Assembly: GCA_007844125.1 (NCBI GenBank)
Contig: CM017563.1
Location: 36,699,837-36,763,836, forward strand
DNA from: Sinonovacula constricta
Taxonomy: Eukaryota > Mollusca > Bivalvia > Cardiida > Solecurtidae
Length of the DNA stretch: 64,000 bases
Reading direction: 5' to 3'
The notes below the pieces were generated by a model. The model was not told the DNA's origin. It did not search any database and was given only the letters and a program-made list of their open reading frames with translations. The position numbers and the translations under genes are program-made. Positions 1 to 14,469 of this stretch are shown here, in pieces (within the stretch, counting starts at the first letter, position 1; each line of letters begins with the position of its first letter).

Positions 1-418
1 CGTTGAAATGTTAGACTTTCATTAATTTTCGTGGTTGCCAATGAGTGACAATAAATGAAGAATATTTTAATAAAAATATTTCTTTTATAAAACCTGCACA
101 AATCTTTATGTATTTTATGCATATGAATAAAACCAGTTTAATTTATAATATTAAAGGACTATAGTTAAAAAAGTATTGTGTTATATAGCGTACAATATAA
201 AATTGCATCAAATAAACTTAAAACCGCAAATGTCAATTAAGTGGTTTAAAGACAACCATCAAATATGTGCAGAAAACATTCATTTTTGATAAACGTTTGA
301 TTTAAAGCTTAAAGTCGTTTATTTTATAAACTACAGTACACAATGTATCGATATGTAAAGAAAACATACCACCCTGTTTGTTTTAAAACCCAGATATAAC
401 TACTAAGTTTATTCAGTC
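1..418. other. AT-rich sequence, nothing recognised
   Basis: No gene, RNA or repeat can be supported here. The sequence is AT-rich with many stops in all frames. The left edge of the duplicated unit (see 419-6640) begins near its right end. Confidence 0.5.
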
Positions 419-3400
419 ATAACGCTTTCACGTACTACTGCTCAATTTAACGAGTCATTTGTAAGTAGATTGATGCCGATGCAAATATACTCAATTCACT
501 TTTGTTGAAATACTGTTAAGAACGTTAAATAAGGGTTATTAGTGATGTAGTACTTAAAAGTCTATTGTTAATAATAGAATACTTGAAGTTGGTGAAATAA
601 TCAATCACAGGCCAAAGATCTGTCTAAAGATTACATAGGGTTAAAAGATGCCATCGTTGGTAAATTAGTGGATTGCAAAGACAAAAGACAAATGAAGTGC
701 TAAAGTTAATTATATGTTTTATTTCATTGAGATTATGAAACGAAAATTCAATAATTCATAAATTATTGTTTAAGAGACTCATAATATTAGCTTAATAAAG
801 TCTGTTTTCATACCAAAAGTTTAAATAAGAAAGAGCTTCCTTTCGCTGTAATAAATTCTTCAAGTACTTTTATCAACGTAGTAATAATATTTCATTTTTT
901 ATACATAAATTTACAACAGAACGCCTCCGCGTTATGTTGTAAACACTCAATTAGATGTCGCTTCCACCCTATCATTTACAATATTTAATAATTTAATACC
1001 TTTAGGTCTTTAGAAGTATAATCACCGAGATGAGTCGCACATTTTCCAACAAATAATTACATTGCAAATCTCATTTTTTTGCAGTAACATTTGATATTTT
1101 CAAGATCCTATTTAATTATTACCCTCATTAATCTGTGAGTGTTATCTCATGTCAATGAACTCTAATAAGTCAGAATTTTATAATTTAGCATAGTAATAGT
1201 CATCAAACAATACATTTTTTTTCTAATCTTTTCGACTTGAACCGCCATTAAAAACCACAATTACATATATATTTCACTATGCTAAAGGTCGACAGCGGAA
1301 AAATTGGCATACTTTCTCTATCAGAACTAAAAGACCTATTTGAAGTTTACTCCTTAAAATAGTTTTATTAAAGTAAGACTACAATACGTCACTATCTGAG
1401 TTACAGTCTAATGTATATTCTGAGCGAAAACTGAAGGCAAAATATTAGATTTAATAGAAAATACACTACTAATAATTTCATGCATAGCTGTCTAACCTCA
1501 CGTTTGATCTGCTAAGCGATCCTGGGGCAATCACACCAATAATGATTATCAGAGCGTATTCCACTTGTGATTTTTATATGCTTATTGAAACAAACAATGC
1601 AGCACAGTTTCAGTGGCCCGTTTCCAGATACTCTATGCGATATCTACTTACTGTCGTTAATTAGTTAACCGACCGTTATCAATATATGGAATTCCTTTAC
1701 GTAAAGTATATTCGTTGTGTCTCATTTAAAAAAAATAATTTCAGCTTTCGACATTATGACTAGCTGAATAATAATCTTTGTCAATAATACGATTGAGGCG
1801 ATTCTCCATTAAATGTGTTAAATGATTTTTACTAAATATCTTCTAAATTACCATTTTATTAAAGTTATATTAAACACTATTTTGAAAAAGAAATAAAATG
1901 TTTGACTCTTTATAGCATTAATGGAGCCAGACAGGCACAACAAGTGTATTTACATGTTTATAACATTTTAACGTACAAAAATGAATTCAAGGGCATTTTA
2001 TATGCACACAAAAAATATATCGACAATAACCTTTTAGGAATTAAATGTTTACACGTAAGATTAGTCACAAGCTTTAATCTAAAACAGTCTGCAAAAACTG
2101 GTTAATTTATTTTAAGATTATATTATAATTAGATTGCATCTGTATTATAATACAATGAGGAACACACTCATTTAATATGCTTGGTGTCCACAATTCTTTC
2201 AACTCCTTACGTCCCACGAAATAAATTTATGTGCACATTTCATATTCTTGCTGTATGCAAGTTACCTTACTTTAAGATTAGGGAAAACGCGAAAAAACAT
2301 ACCAATTCTGTAGAAAGTGTCCACAAAAGTTTGAATTGTAAATTCGTAGATAATTTCTACAATGTCCTATGAGTAACATTATGATACTTAAAAGATAACA
2401 TTGTAAACATTGTCCGTTATCCTGACGTAAATCTACCAAACTCAGTTTATAATTATTTCCTTGTCAATTATCAGTCTTTATAGCTACACATATTAATCTA
2501 CCTGGAACCCTCTAAAATATATACAATTTTCGGTAATTTCTAAAATAATTACTTTCATTTGTAAATGCGTTTTGCTTTCTCTAGAACACCCCGGAATCGC
2601 ATGCTATCCATTGTCGTTAGTTGTGTGTTTTCTGAAAAACATGTGTGTTCGGTGTTATCGGGTTGAGAGATATGAGCATTTTAAACAACATGTAACAAAT
2701 CAAAATTAAAAAAGAAATGACGTCAATGAGCGACGTCTAGTGAAGGGCAACAGTTAAAGACAGCTGGTTGTAAGACACAAAGTAAAGCGTAATAAATCGT
2801 TCAAAGCACCAAGTGAAACGTTAGAAATCCATGTTTGATTAAACATTCAGATTCATGGCAAGAGTTACAGGCGAAAACTTTGAATAGATTTTAAGTACAG
2901 AATGCACGTAATGGGTGCCGCAACTTTTCTGATAATTAAGAAGGTAAACTTTGGTTGGTGCTTAAAAGGGATTCTCTCTGTTTTAAGACTGAAATAATTT
3001 CTATATATTTGCAAAGTAGATTATAGTGAAAAGATACTGATAACAGTTTAATTGTTTTGACAGTTTTATTATTTTTATATATTTTATATAGCATTGTCAC
3101 GAACCACGTGGTGTGTTACATAAGAATTGACAAAAACAGAAAAATAATTAGATTAAAATCCGTAATCAGATATATTTATGAAGCTTATTACGAGAAATGT
3201 CATTTTCTGAAAGAAAGTACTTTAGTAATCTAGCTTTTAATGACCAGATGAATGACGGTGTTAAAATAATGATTTTTTATTCCATGGCAAACGAAACCCA
3301 TACAATAAAATGTTATTTCTATTTATATGCGTGCCAACGTATTTGTAATATTACCACAGTAATATTAATGACTGCTGTACGTGCAAGGACACAATTAATT

Positions 3401-6400
3401 CTCATTAAATAATAAACAGTTTTGATAAGGTAAACCTGTCTCTTAAAGGACATTGTAAGCAAAATATGACATATTTTATGAAAGTATATACTTATTACTT
3501 ACTCCAGCGAAACTAGGGATGGGAGGTTTGCATAACGATAGTATTCCTCTTTAACTATTTTTTCTTTTACGATAAAATCACATTCAGAAGTTTATTTCAT
3601 TTTTTAAATATATAAATCATTTTTTTTCAGACAACATATTAACAATATCCAAATAAGGCTTATTTATGAGAAAAGTAACGTAGATTAAATAAATTTCAAA
3701 TCGGTAGAATAACCAGAAACTTCAGAATTATATTGTTAGTCAAGCCAATCGAGTTAAATTATGGATCTTTTGCTCTATGTTGCTTTCAAATGATGCTTAT
3801 AATATTTCAAAAAGGTTATGACTTCATTTTAAGGGAATCATAATTTTTTTAATTTCATTTTCAACATAATACTTGAAAATACAAAAATATCCCTTTGTCT
3901 AGAATCGGATGGTCATTTTTGCTCGAATTCTAAATACATGTGTTTTAGATGTAAGGAGATGTTGTCTTTTCAATATGTAATTGCTATTTGTTCTTCCTTA
4001 AACAAAATGTTAAGTATGTTATTACCATCAAAACATAAGCAGTTCTTCTAGTTCAAACTGGTATTTACAATACAAACACAAGACAGTGTCAACAAAACCA
4101 CATGACTCATGTCTTCTATGTTAAGAAATACGGCTTCCTGATGATCAATGTCTCTACTAATAAAAGGCTGAATTTGGCATATCGTAAAGACAGAAACAAA
4201 TAAAAGGAGTAAAAGCAATACAATTGAGCTTAAAAGAGCAAGTGAAATTTAATCAAAGTAATGACTGCAATATTTTATAGATGTTCTTTAAAGGAAAAGC
4301 GATAAAGCAAATATTTTGGAACCGAATATATTTCTTGAAGACTTTGTGCTTAAAGATCTTATGGCTTAGGCCCCGGTCATGGATACATCGGTTTTATCCA
4401 TTTTAGTCACATTAAAACTAATATTGTGTAATTATACCATTACAGCATGATAAAACAGACGTTAGTTACACGGTAAATTGGTACGACTGACGAATGCAGC
4501 CTCAAGAAATGAATATATATAATACTGATCCTTTCATAAAGGCATCGAATTCAAGCTTGTGTTCAGGTACACAGCAAAATGGCATATAAAAAGGGGGTCA
4601 ATGCGTGGACGTCCGGATATACGGAACCAATCACTTCACCAAAGAGTTGTCTTTATATGCTAGCCATTGGGCTCTGTTGGATAATCAAGAAAGCCGTCAG
4701 TTAAGCTGATGTGTTTTGGTAGAAGCAATACAACTTTTGACAGCATTTGGCGGCTGTTGTATGTTGAAGATGGTGTACGTGAATGCCACAAATATTCCAG
4801 TGATTTGCTAAAAACTTCAAGGTAATATGAAGGTTTCACGATAAATAGTAGAGCAGATATATCTCTATCGTTTCAATTTAGGACTGGCACAGGGTTGTTT
4901 CTTTTGAACCGACTGTCTACTCTGTGAAAGCAATAGACAATTGTCTGACATTGATACATGAAATACGTAGCAAATTGATTATTACTGGCTGAAACGTTTA
5001 TTCAAATAAATTCAAGTTAAAGTATCGATAATTGCTAGTCTAGTTTTTGTTTGATAGCAGTCCAAATATCTAGGAATTACTCAAAAGAAATACGTTGCCA
5101 TGACTTTTCAGATGAAAACAGGAAACATCATCTTGCACAAATTGATCCGCGCAGATGATTTATATGGTTAAACTCCAAAATATTTAAAAAAATATGTTGA
5201 AATGCATACAAAAATTTAAATAAAAATCGGACAACCTTTCTTGGTTAAGAGGGCATAATACTGATACTCTGAATCTCATTTCTGTCTGTAGTTAAACGAA
5301 AGTTATGTAGTGTTTGTGACTTTGCGTAGTTTTCTAAAAATTTAATTTGAAATAAAGGCGACGTGGTAGGTGAGTCTAGAATATTAACATCATAAATCAT
5401 ACATATATTTTGACAATAATATTTAAACTTAACTCGAGCTATAATATCATGAATGAAATGATAGCAGGTTTGCAAGGGGATGATATAAATAAGTTGATAT
5501 AGTTATGAACTAAGGTTTAAAAAGTAATTTGTTTACTGATGTGTTCTTACCCATCTAATTGATACAGTAGTTTTCTCTATCCTTAGTTTAATATTAACAA
5601 ATCTCTAGGTATATAACAGCTATGCGTGCTCTTTTAAAATCATTTACAATTTGATTATCAATATAACGAGAAAATATGACAATTAAATTGGTACCAAGGG
5701 CAAATAGATAGATAGTCTAGAAAGAAACCTAAGACATAGGTTGTAATCCGCATATGACAAATTGGCAATTCACTGTAATAACTTGGTTTAAGCATTTCTC
5801 TACTTTATTTAATAACTGCTTACTAGATTTATCATGGCTGCGTAATGTTCATATAATATAATCATATTTGTTCATATAATATAAACTTGTAGGGCCATTT
5901 TTTCTGATAAAAGTTGCCTGCAGTCTTAAATCTAAATACGTGAACCTTCTTGATATATTTGGCCATATCAGCATGCTGTAATCATAAAAAGATATTGGTT
6001 ATGTAAGTTTTATAATAAAAAAAAACGCACAGAAACAACAGCAAAAACAACAGCAACCAAAGCCTAAACACAACACACAAATAGCAGCTATTAAAATAAA
6101 AATATAATAAAAAAACATAACATTCGAAAACCTAATTATTATATGGGCCATATTAAATATTTGGTGATAGACAGGACACATAAAGCCTTGAGCTATCAAG
6201 GTTGTTAAACTTGAACAAACAAAAATTTATTGAAGCTATTTCAATATATAAAAAACTATTTATTAATTTCCTTGATTATGAAAATAATACGACATTAATT
6301 AATTTCTTGTTGACACATTTATGTATGACCTAAATGCTCTGACTTTTTTTTTATGAAATAATAAGCTCATTATAAATTATTAACATAAGCATCATTTTAA

Positions 6401-6640
6401 AGCACAATATAAGGTGAAATAGGATTGGTGTAAAGTAATAGTATCAAATATTTTATTGGCATTTATTTACTGTGCATGTTTCTTAGGAACGACATTGTGT
6501 GCCATACTATCTTATCAACGATAAGCGTATCAACCGTAGACACACCATTATTGTTTAAAAGTTTAGACATTTAGGGTGCCTTTCATCATAAATCTTAATA
6601 ATACAAGATAATGCAGAACTATGCAGTGTATTATGCCGGA
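419..6640 (+). repeat. Left tandem duplication, copy L1 (about 6.2 kb)
   Basis: This segment recurs, diverged and in the same orientation, at about 6640-14470. Matching blocks seen by eye are 419-560 with 6640-6785, 838-975 with 7268-7405, 1500-1640 with 7837-7985, 2570-2770 with 9050-9250, 4110-4260 with 10165-10350, 4560-4930 with 10970-11370, and 5360-5820 with 13995-14460. The offset is about 6.2-6.5 kb through most of the unit and jumps to about 8.6 kb at the last block because the second copy holds extra sequence. No reading frame is conserved between copies, so nothing suggests a protein. Stretches between the blocks (for example 2770-4080 and 5820-6640) hold nothing I recognise. The duplication itself is well supported; its exact ends are not. 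Confidence 0.8.
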
Positions 6641-8040
6641 ACGCGTTAATGTGCTACTACTGCTCAATTTACCAGTTTAGTGTAAATGGATTGGTGTCGA
6701 TGAAAAAAAAAAACAAAACGCACCTTTGTTGATAGACCTTTAGGAAGGCTATATAACGAATAATTAGTGGTGTGGTCACTAAGAAATTTTTCTTCAGATG
6801 AAAAAATCACATTCTTTAGATCTGTCTTAATACACAAAGTATTCAATAACATATTGCCAACACAAGTTAATTGATAGACTGCACAGACAAAATACATAAT
6901 TAGTTTTAAAGGTGTTTGTATTACTTAATTTCGTCGACCTGATGAAATGAAAACTAATAATTGTTTAAAGGACTAATAAGAAAAGTTTAATGAAGTATAT
7001 ATGAAAATATTACTTGACTATATACTTGCTTTTCATAAGGCGAACTTACATTTAAAATAAGATATGTAGACCGAAATGCAAAACTTGCTTCATTTTCATT
7101 TTGCAATGACAAAACCAACCCATTTTGTGTACATCTCGCTTTTTCCAAAATCATTAATCACTGATAGGATTTGCACAAATATATTTTACTAAACAAATAT
7201 TTTTTTTTTTTAAGAAACAGGCTATCTCTGTGTTAAAAATGCGTTTTTTTAAAGATACAATACCTTGATCTTCCCATCGCTTCAATCAATTCTTCAAGCA
7301 CTTTTATCAACGTAGTAACATTCTTACACTTTGGCTATACATACATTTCTAGCAGAATGCCTTCGCGTTATGTTATAAACACTCAATTAGAAGTCGTCGT
7401 TTCCATAGCATTAGCAAGATGTAATCCAGTAACAGCAATGGCTCTTTACAAGAATAATCACGGAGATAATTTGCACATTTTCTACCAAATGATTGCATCA
7501 CAAACCTCATTATCTTGCAACAATTTTAGGTATTATTTCAGATCGTTTGCTAAAATTACCCCAATTAATCAATGAGTTGAATCTCGTGTCAATGAACTCT
7601 GATGCGTCTGACGCTTTTCATTTAAACAGAGAAATTTCCTCAAGCATTAGTTGTTGTAATGGTTTTTACCATTAAAATAATGGACATACTATCTCTTGCA
7701 GAACTAAAAGAACAATAATCTTCAGGCTTATGCCTTATACACAACATTATATTCTGAACGACTTTCTTAATATTGTTAAAATCAAAAGCTTCAGTTTAAT
7801 TGGAACAATTCAATACAATCTTCTGCTGTCGAACATTGCCTTTGATCTGTTAAGCGATTTTGGGGCAAGCCCATCCGAATAAGTATCAGAGCGCATTTAA
7901 CTTGTATAAATTCCATGTGTTTATCTAATTATGTAGGCAAACAACGCAGCACAGTTCCAGTGATCTTGGTACAGATGCTGCGTAGTTACTCTGTTTCCTG
8001 TTGTTAATAAACTGTAAACACTTCATAAGACTTGAAACAC

Positions 8041-8218
8041 CTCAGCCCCTCACCGCGTAGGTTCGAGTCCCGGTCGAGTCGACAACTGTCATGTAGGGTG
8101 GTTCTATCCAGATGTAATTCGGGGGTCTTCCTCCACCAATAATTAGCTGGACGTCGCTAATAGGACAATAATTGTGTAGGTGCGATGTAACAAAACAACA
8201 ACAACAACAAAACAAACA
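8041..8218 (+). mobile_element. SINE family B, 5'-truncated, CAA-rich tail
   Basis: The left end carries a B-box-like GGTTCGAGTCC from the 3' half of a tRNA-like head. A body follows with GGTTCTATCCAG and TCTTCCTCCACCA, then AGCTGGACGTCG, and it ends in an AAC-rich tail. The same modules appear in order in the fuller copy at 59741-60028. The A-box half of the head is missing. It sits in L2 of the left duplication and is absent at the matching point of L1 near 1680, so it inserted after the duplication. Confidence 0.7.
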
Positions 8219-9609
8219 AGTATTTGATAGAATTCCTTTATCAATCTTTACCAACAACGTATTTTATGATTTGCATTTTGAGTTAGTTTCACTTTCCACA
8301 TTATGACTAGCAGAGAAAAATATAATTAAGGCATTACCTAATTTAAATGCTTTTACTATGTTATTATACTGAATATATTTTAGCACATTATTCTCCTTAT
8401 GTTCCCTGTATCCGTATATTAATAACCCTATTAAGTATCATAAAGTATTCAAGTAAACTTTACGTAGACACAAAAAATATATATCCACAATGACTTTTCA
8501 GGTATAACAAAGACGTAATGTTAGTTGCAAGCTTCAATCTTCAAGCGTCTGCAAAACGGGTTCATTTATTTTAGATTATATTATCTAATCAGATTTAATA
8601 TGTATTATAATACAATAAAGAACACTAAAGAACATTATTCGAACTTCCTCATTTAATATGCACATTGTATACAAGTTTTGCAGCTCATGACTTCACATAT
8701 AATAAATTTATGTGTACATTTTATATTCTGGCTGTACTCAAGTTTGCTCAGTTTTAGATCAGCAAAAAGCAAAATAGAAAATTACAACAAGAAAAAAAAA
8801 TTCTTGAGTAATACGCAGGTTAATCGGTAAATTCTTTTCTCCGCATTGAAATTAAGTGTTACTTTATTATAAAACATGATAGTTAACAATGTAAACATTC
8901 CTTATCCCTGAAATAAAGATGCCAGATTCAGTTTATAATATTCGCTTTGTTTATCATCAGTCTCTACAGGTACGCATACAGATGTTCTTGGAACTATAAA
9001 ACATTATATAGTTTTAGATAGTTCTGAAGGGTTACCTCCCTTTCTAAATGCGTTTTGTTTTCTGTATATTATCGCGGTACCATATGCCTTCCATTGCCGT
9101 TCTTTGTGTATTTTCTGACTATAAGATGCGTGTTCGGTATAATCAGTTGAGATATATGACCATTTTAAAAGGCTTTGCAACAAATCAAATTAGAAACAAC
9201 AACAATGACTCTACGAACGACGTCAAGTGAAGTGCAACAATTAAATGCTGTTTGCTGTTAGACCCGTGGTCACAGATTCGTTTACAAAAATAAAATCATA
9301 TTTCACAGGTTATATGATACTATTTTTATCTCGTTGTCACGAAGCAAATAGATTCTTTCATAAAAAATAAAAGTAATAAACATTGTAAATGTAAAATAGT
9401 ACCTAACTTGAGACTAGTTACTTACAAAGGTAGTTTATGGACTTGCAATGTATATATCTTTCAAACTTATTTTAAATGTGACATCCTTCATCTTAGCATA
9501 TTCTATACAGATAATCACCATATAGATTGTCCACAAACAAAATCGTTTCGTTTTGTCGTGTTTTTGAAATAGATCGCAGCGAGCAAATACGATCATAATA
9601 GCGACGATC

Positions 9610-9800
9610 AGCTATCTAGTCGGCCGAGGATGACTCAAAACAAATCTCTGGGTAGAATCATCGGCACACCGCACATCTGGAAGATCTTCCCACATTAAAT
9701 TCTTCGACCCGACTGGGACCCCACGAGGTTAGAGACCATGCAGTAAGAAGAGGTATAAACTGGTGAGTCTACATCTACGCTACCCCTACCACCACATAGA
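9610..9800 (-). mobile_element. SINE family B, decayed copy
   Basis: Read on the minus strand it runs from a tRNA-like head (GGTAGCGTAGA, then a CTCGTGG block) through GTGGGAAGATCTTCCAG, TGCGGTGTGCCGATG and ATTCTACCCAGA. This is the module order of the copies at 36781 and 59741. The A and B boxes are degraded. No target-site duplication was found. Confidence 0.6.
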
Positions 9801-10459
9801 GTGTCTTCTGACTGAAATGGGTCATCATTGTTATACTAATGCAAGTTGATTTCAAGCTTTAAATTGCGAATATCCATTAAAACATGACACATTTTTTTTA
9901 GAATATTTCGAATTTTTGACACAACTAGCTGATCAAACCTATGTGAACTATCGCATTATTCTAGGCTAAATATGTTTAACGTTGATGGATATTTTCTACA
10001 AAATTACATCAGTGCCAGTCCTGTTCTTTTCATGAAACAAAACGTTAATTCAACGTCAAAACTTGACGTTCTTCTTAGTCAAAATGTCATAGATATAAAA
10101 CACTGAATGAACCAATGTTCACAACGTATAACTAGTTTTTTATAGTAAATAAAACCATATAACTAGGTCTTCAAGGTAAGAAAATACGGTTCGCTGTTGA
10201 TTAATGTCCCTCCTAATCAAAGGTGGACATTAACATAATAGCCTTTGTATGTTAGCAGGAAACACAACAGGATATAAACATTATAATGGAGTCCGAGACA
10301 AATAAAAGAAGTAATAACAAATAGTGAAAGGATCTTTAATAAGCAAGTGGTAAAAGACCAATGCAAACACGGCAACATTAGATTAACCATTCCTTTACAA
10401 AATAGTGATAAAAATATGCTTGAACCGCTCGTGTTTCTGTTAATTATTGTTAATTATCT

Positions 10460-10786
10460 GTTTGTTTGCTTGTTTATTGGGTTTATCGTCCCACCAACTG
10501 TATTTCAGTTATCTGGTGACGGTGTACACTTAAAGTAGATATAGTGCTGCTGCCTTCACTAGGTATAGCATTCCGTGAAAACTTAGCATGATACCACACA
10601 AAGTCACATTATTCTGACACCGGGCCAACCAGTCCTGGAACTACTCTTATATTTGCATGAACGTTAGCATGGGAACTATGCCACAACCATCATAACCGAC
10701 TTTGGTATGTCTTGGCCTGGGATTGAACCCGGGTCGTCCCGTATCTGGAGCCGACGCTCTACAGCTTGCGCTAACATGTCCGGTTA
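10460..10786 (-). mobile_element. SINE family C, near full length
   Basis: On the minus strand the head contains TAGCGCAAGCTGTAGAGCG (A-box region) and GGGTTCAATCC (B box), as expected for a tRNA-derived pol III promoter. The body carries CATACCAAAG, GCTAACGTTC and GTGTCAGAATAATGTGAC, and ends with a block around GGTGGGACGATAAACCC and an AAAC-type tail. Copies of the body occur at 30209-30480 and of the 3' end at 38175-38236. The short frame at 10347-10538 runs through this tail and is not a gene. The insertion is specific to L2 of the left duplication. Confidence 0.7.
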
Positions 10787-11774
10787 AATGCTCTGTGCTT
10801 AAATTTCTATGGTTATAGTCTCTCTCCTGTATGCATCTAGATTACCATTTTTCGCAAAGCTAAAATCACTTTTATATATAACTCTGTGGTAGTACACACG
10901 TGCGTTGCATAGTAAGCTGGTAAAAGCGACAGTTTCAGCTTATGAAATTTATGTGCATCGGATAATTTCCTAAAGGCATCGATGTTCCTGATTGTTGTCA
11001 GGTGCATAGCAAATATAACACATAGAACACGAAGGTCGGTGCGTGACCGTCCGGATCTAGGATACCAAGTATTTTACCACACATTGGTTCTAATATGCCG
11101 ATCCTTGGAATCTATTCTAAAGTGGCATCATTTTAACCGATATAGTGTTGTGTACTGTTACAAGACAGCAAATGGCGGGTGATGTACGCTGTAGATGTTG
11201 TACGGGAATGTCATAGATATTCCAGCGATTTACTGGTAACCATTGTCTTAGCGTTATCGTTCCAAGAGGAATAGAAGCATGTAAATTTATCTATTCCTTC
11301 TAAAGACAGGACTTGGTTTTTTTGATCGACTATCTCGTCTGAGTGGACCGTAAGAGAAGACAATTATCTTGCTTGAAGGCCAACAGCATTTTTCAGCAAG
11401 GCTCTGTCTTTAAGATATGTGTATGGTACGTGTGATATTGACTGCTTTTTCTGTATTGGAAGCTGAACCTGTAAATATACTTTGATGTGGACTTAAATTG
11501 GTATGACACAACAACAATGGTGGACCAAATGCAGAGCCCTGTCTTACCTGAGCTGAAATGTAATTAGTTACAATATCACTTGGCTTCTTGTAAAACAAAA
11601 CAAAATAAATTTAAGATCTTCATTCTGATTGCTACGTTCCTTTTCATGTCACAATGTCTGAACCATTGATACTTACAAAAAGCCTTATTGCGTGTTTTGT
11701 TTGAATCACTTGAGGTCGAGTTGTTGCAGTTGTCACATCAATAAAATCTGACAGTTTAAGCACCTGAGTCGGAT

Positions 11775-11905
11775 TTTTTGCCGACTGACCGTTCCAATGT
11801 GGTACATGTAATTGTTGGGTTTGCTCTTTTTGTTCAATGACTCGTAACAAACATGTTCTTAATTTTACTTTTAACTCGCAAGAGAATTTGTTAATCTAAT
11901 ATGAC
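11775..11905 (+). repeat. Short dispersed repeat R, copy 1
   Basis: Contains GCCGACTGACCG followed by TTGTTGGGTTTGCTCTTTTT and then a block like AATGACTCGTAACAAACATG. The same run appears on the opposite strand at 43555-43760, and parts of it near 16305, 19905, 21745 and 45195. I do not recognise the family. No terminal repeats or coding capacity were seen. Confidence 0.5.
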
Positions 11906-13825
11906 CATATATACAAATAGTTTACTCTTTTCTCAGTTCCTAATTTCGCTTTGAATGTATTTCTGGGAAATTCGTTACACTTGTCTTCTTGTCTTAAAAA
12001 TATATACAATATTGACCTATTTTAAGACGGAATTTGGAATGTTAATTTCTATGAAACTGATATAATTTATAAATAAATGCAGTTTTAAGAATGACCTTCA
12101 CAATGTCAGAGTATGCTTAATATCAAAATGGGGTAATTGCCGAGACGGATCGGCACGCTGGAAATGAATGTTGTTGTTTATTTTTTCTAATTAAAATTTA
12201 TGTTGCAATGTTCATAGGTCTTGTTTCTTCGTACCATCGCAACACCGGTGCAGTCTTTAAAATGAACGCCTTTGTCATAAATCAAAAACCTTTGTCAAGC
12301 TTTCTTATATGCTATATCAAAATATCAGAATTTATTTCAAATCTATTTAAAAAATATCCACTCATAGTGCTGGCAATTTGAAAGAGGATAAACTTTTTTA
12401 ATGAAAAACAAACATGTTTTTTATTTCAAAAAAGCTTGTAAAAATTGTTAACCATGCACTTAGAGTGTGCACATAATATAAAAGAGGAAGAAGAAAGAAA
12501 ACAATATACAGGAATTTTGCAATTTAAACTCACAGAGAATGTTACTGAAAAAACTGACATCCAGGCCAACAGAGCACTTCCACCACCAAGAACTGGATGC
12601 GTTGTTTGTAAGTCTATTTAATGTTCGGTTTATATCTGATTTGCAAACCACTAGCTATAACTGTTATATTCATGAGCAATGTTTGATAGCTTGGTCCATC
12701 CCTTTGAAATAATACCACAGTACCTAAATTGCAAAGGCACCTTGCTGCGATCATTTATTCCACTGTTTCCATTTCCAAATCTGTAATTTTATAAATAAAA
12801 AGTCGGTTATCGACAGAAATGCCGACTTCTGGAGAAACATCTAGTAAAAATGAAAAAGAAGCATTTCTAATATAAATGATATTTTGGCAATGGCTAAAGC
12901 TAATGCCTTTTTCCGTTTCATTGTTAAAAAAACTTGTTTAATTAAATTTTGGACCTTTAAAAATCGGGAAAACAATATTAAATATTTCTCAACTTTGCCT
13001 AACCAATTCCATTGCGTTTTCTTTTTCGACACGGTGTTTTCAGTTGAAAGTTTTGTGTGCATTCTCTCGTGTCACAAGTCTGTGCAGAGAACCGTTTGCC
13101 TTTTTCGTTTGATAGAGTACAACACTAATTCATCAGTCCAACAAAAATAAAAGTGACCTTGTGCACTGAACATAATGATAGAAAATATGGTAGCGGGAAC
13201 TCTAGCTTGCACGCAGATGACAAAAGTCGATTACGTGTATTGTCAATACATCTCAGAGCGGAACATCGACCACACACATACTCAGTTTGAGATAGCTATC
13301 TGTGAAGGCGTAGAGAAACATGTCTGCGAATATCAACTTGCAGTATCCATATAAACTGATCGACTAATAAAGACATTAACTCTTAAGATCTTTTCTTATT
13401 ATAAAAGTATGAATAATATTCATTTTGTTTTGTGTACATCAACGGTCGAGAGATATTTTTACTATAGACATAATCTCTTACACTTACAAGTTTGGTTCGG
13501 CAGTGGGAAAGCATTAAAGTCAATTACTTTTTTATTTGCTTAATTGTCAAAATGATCTCGGAACTATTGTTTAGATTTCCATAAACTACTGTAAATGTAA
13601 TTTGCACATGTATATAACTTTCGGATAAAAACAAACTATGTAACTGAGTCAGGTACACAAGGAAGTCCTTAAGCTTGCTTGTTAACACCAAAAGGCGAAC
13701 TAATGATTAAATTTAACTATCAGTATTATTAAAAAATGCGTTAAAATGAAACCAAATCGGCCAATTTAATTTAATTAGAAAATAGCAAACAAGCGCATGC
13801 ACCTGAAGGGTCTCGTGGTGAAAAG

Positions 13826-13857
13826 CAACAACAACAACAACAACAACAACAACACAA
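13826..13857 (+). repeat. CAA microsatellite
   Basis: A short run of about ten CAA units in the second left copy. It resembles the tails of family B SINEs and may mark a decayed SINE end, but no body is recognisable beside it. The cysteine-rich frame on the opposite strand is an artefact of this repeat. Confidence 0.85.
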
Positions 13858-14469
13858 CGCCCATTCTCCGGATCGCGGTTTTGAATCACATTTCTGTGTG
13901 TTGTTAAATGTAAGTTGTAAAATGTTGTTGAATAAGTTATTTATTAAATTCAATTTAATTTAATAAGTTAAATTATATTGTAAACTGAAGTCTGTGCTAG
14001 TAGGGGAGTCTATAAAATGGATATAAAAACTAAAACATGTACATTTGGCCGAAAATATTGAAACTTATCTCGAGATATAATATACTGAATAAATATGTAA
14101 GCATGTTTGCAATACAATTACATAATAGTCTATGATAGTTAAATGTTGTTTTGGAATTGCATACAGATAATGGAGTTTTAGTGATATTTTATTTTCCATT
14201 TCATCATGTACTTTTCTCTATTCTTAATTTAATATAAAACAAATATTTTTCATATAAGAACTATGTCTGCTTCTTTAAAATCATTTGAAATGTGATTATC
14301 AATATAACGGAGAAATATGACTTTGAAATTCGTACCATGGGCAAATATATTGTTTGATAAATAGTTAAGACAACGTTAGACATAAGGCTTGTAAGACTTT
14401 GATGACAATTTGGCAATATCACTTTAATAGCTTGATTGAAGTATTTTTTATATTTTATTCAGATTTAAA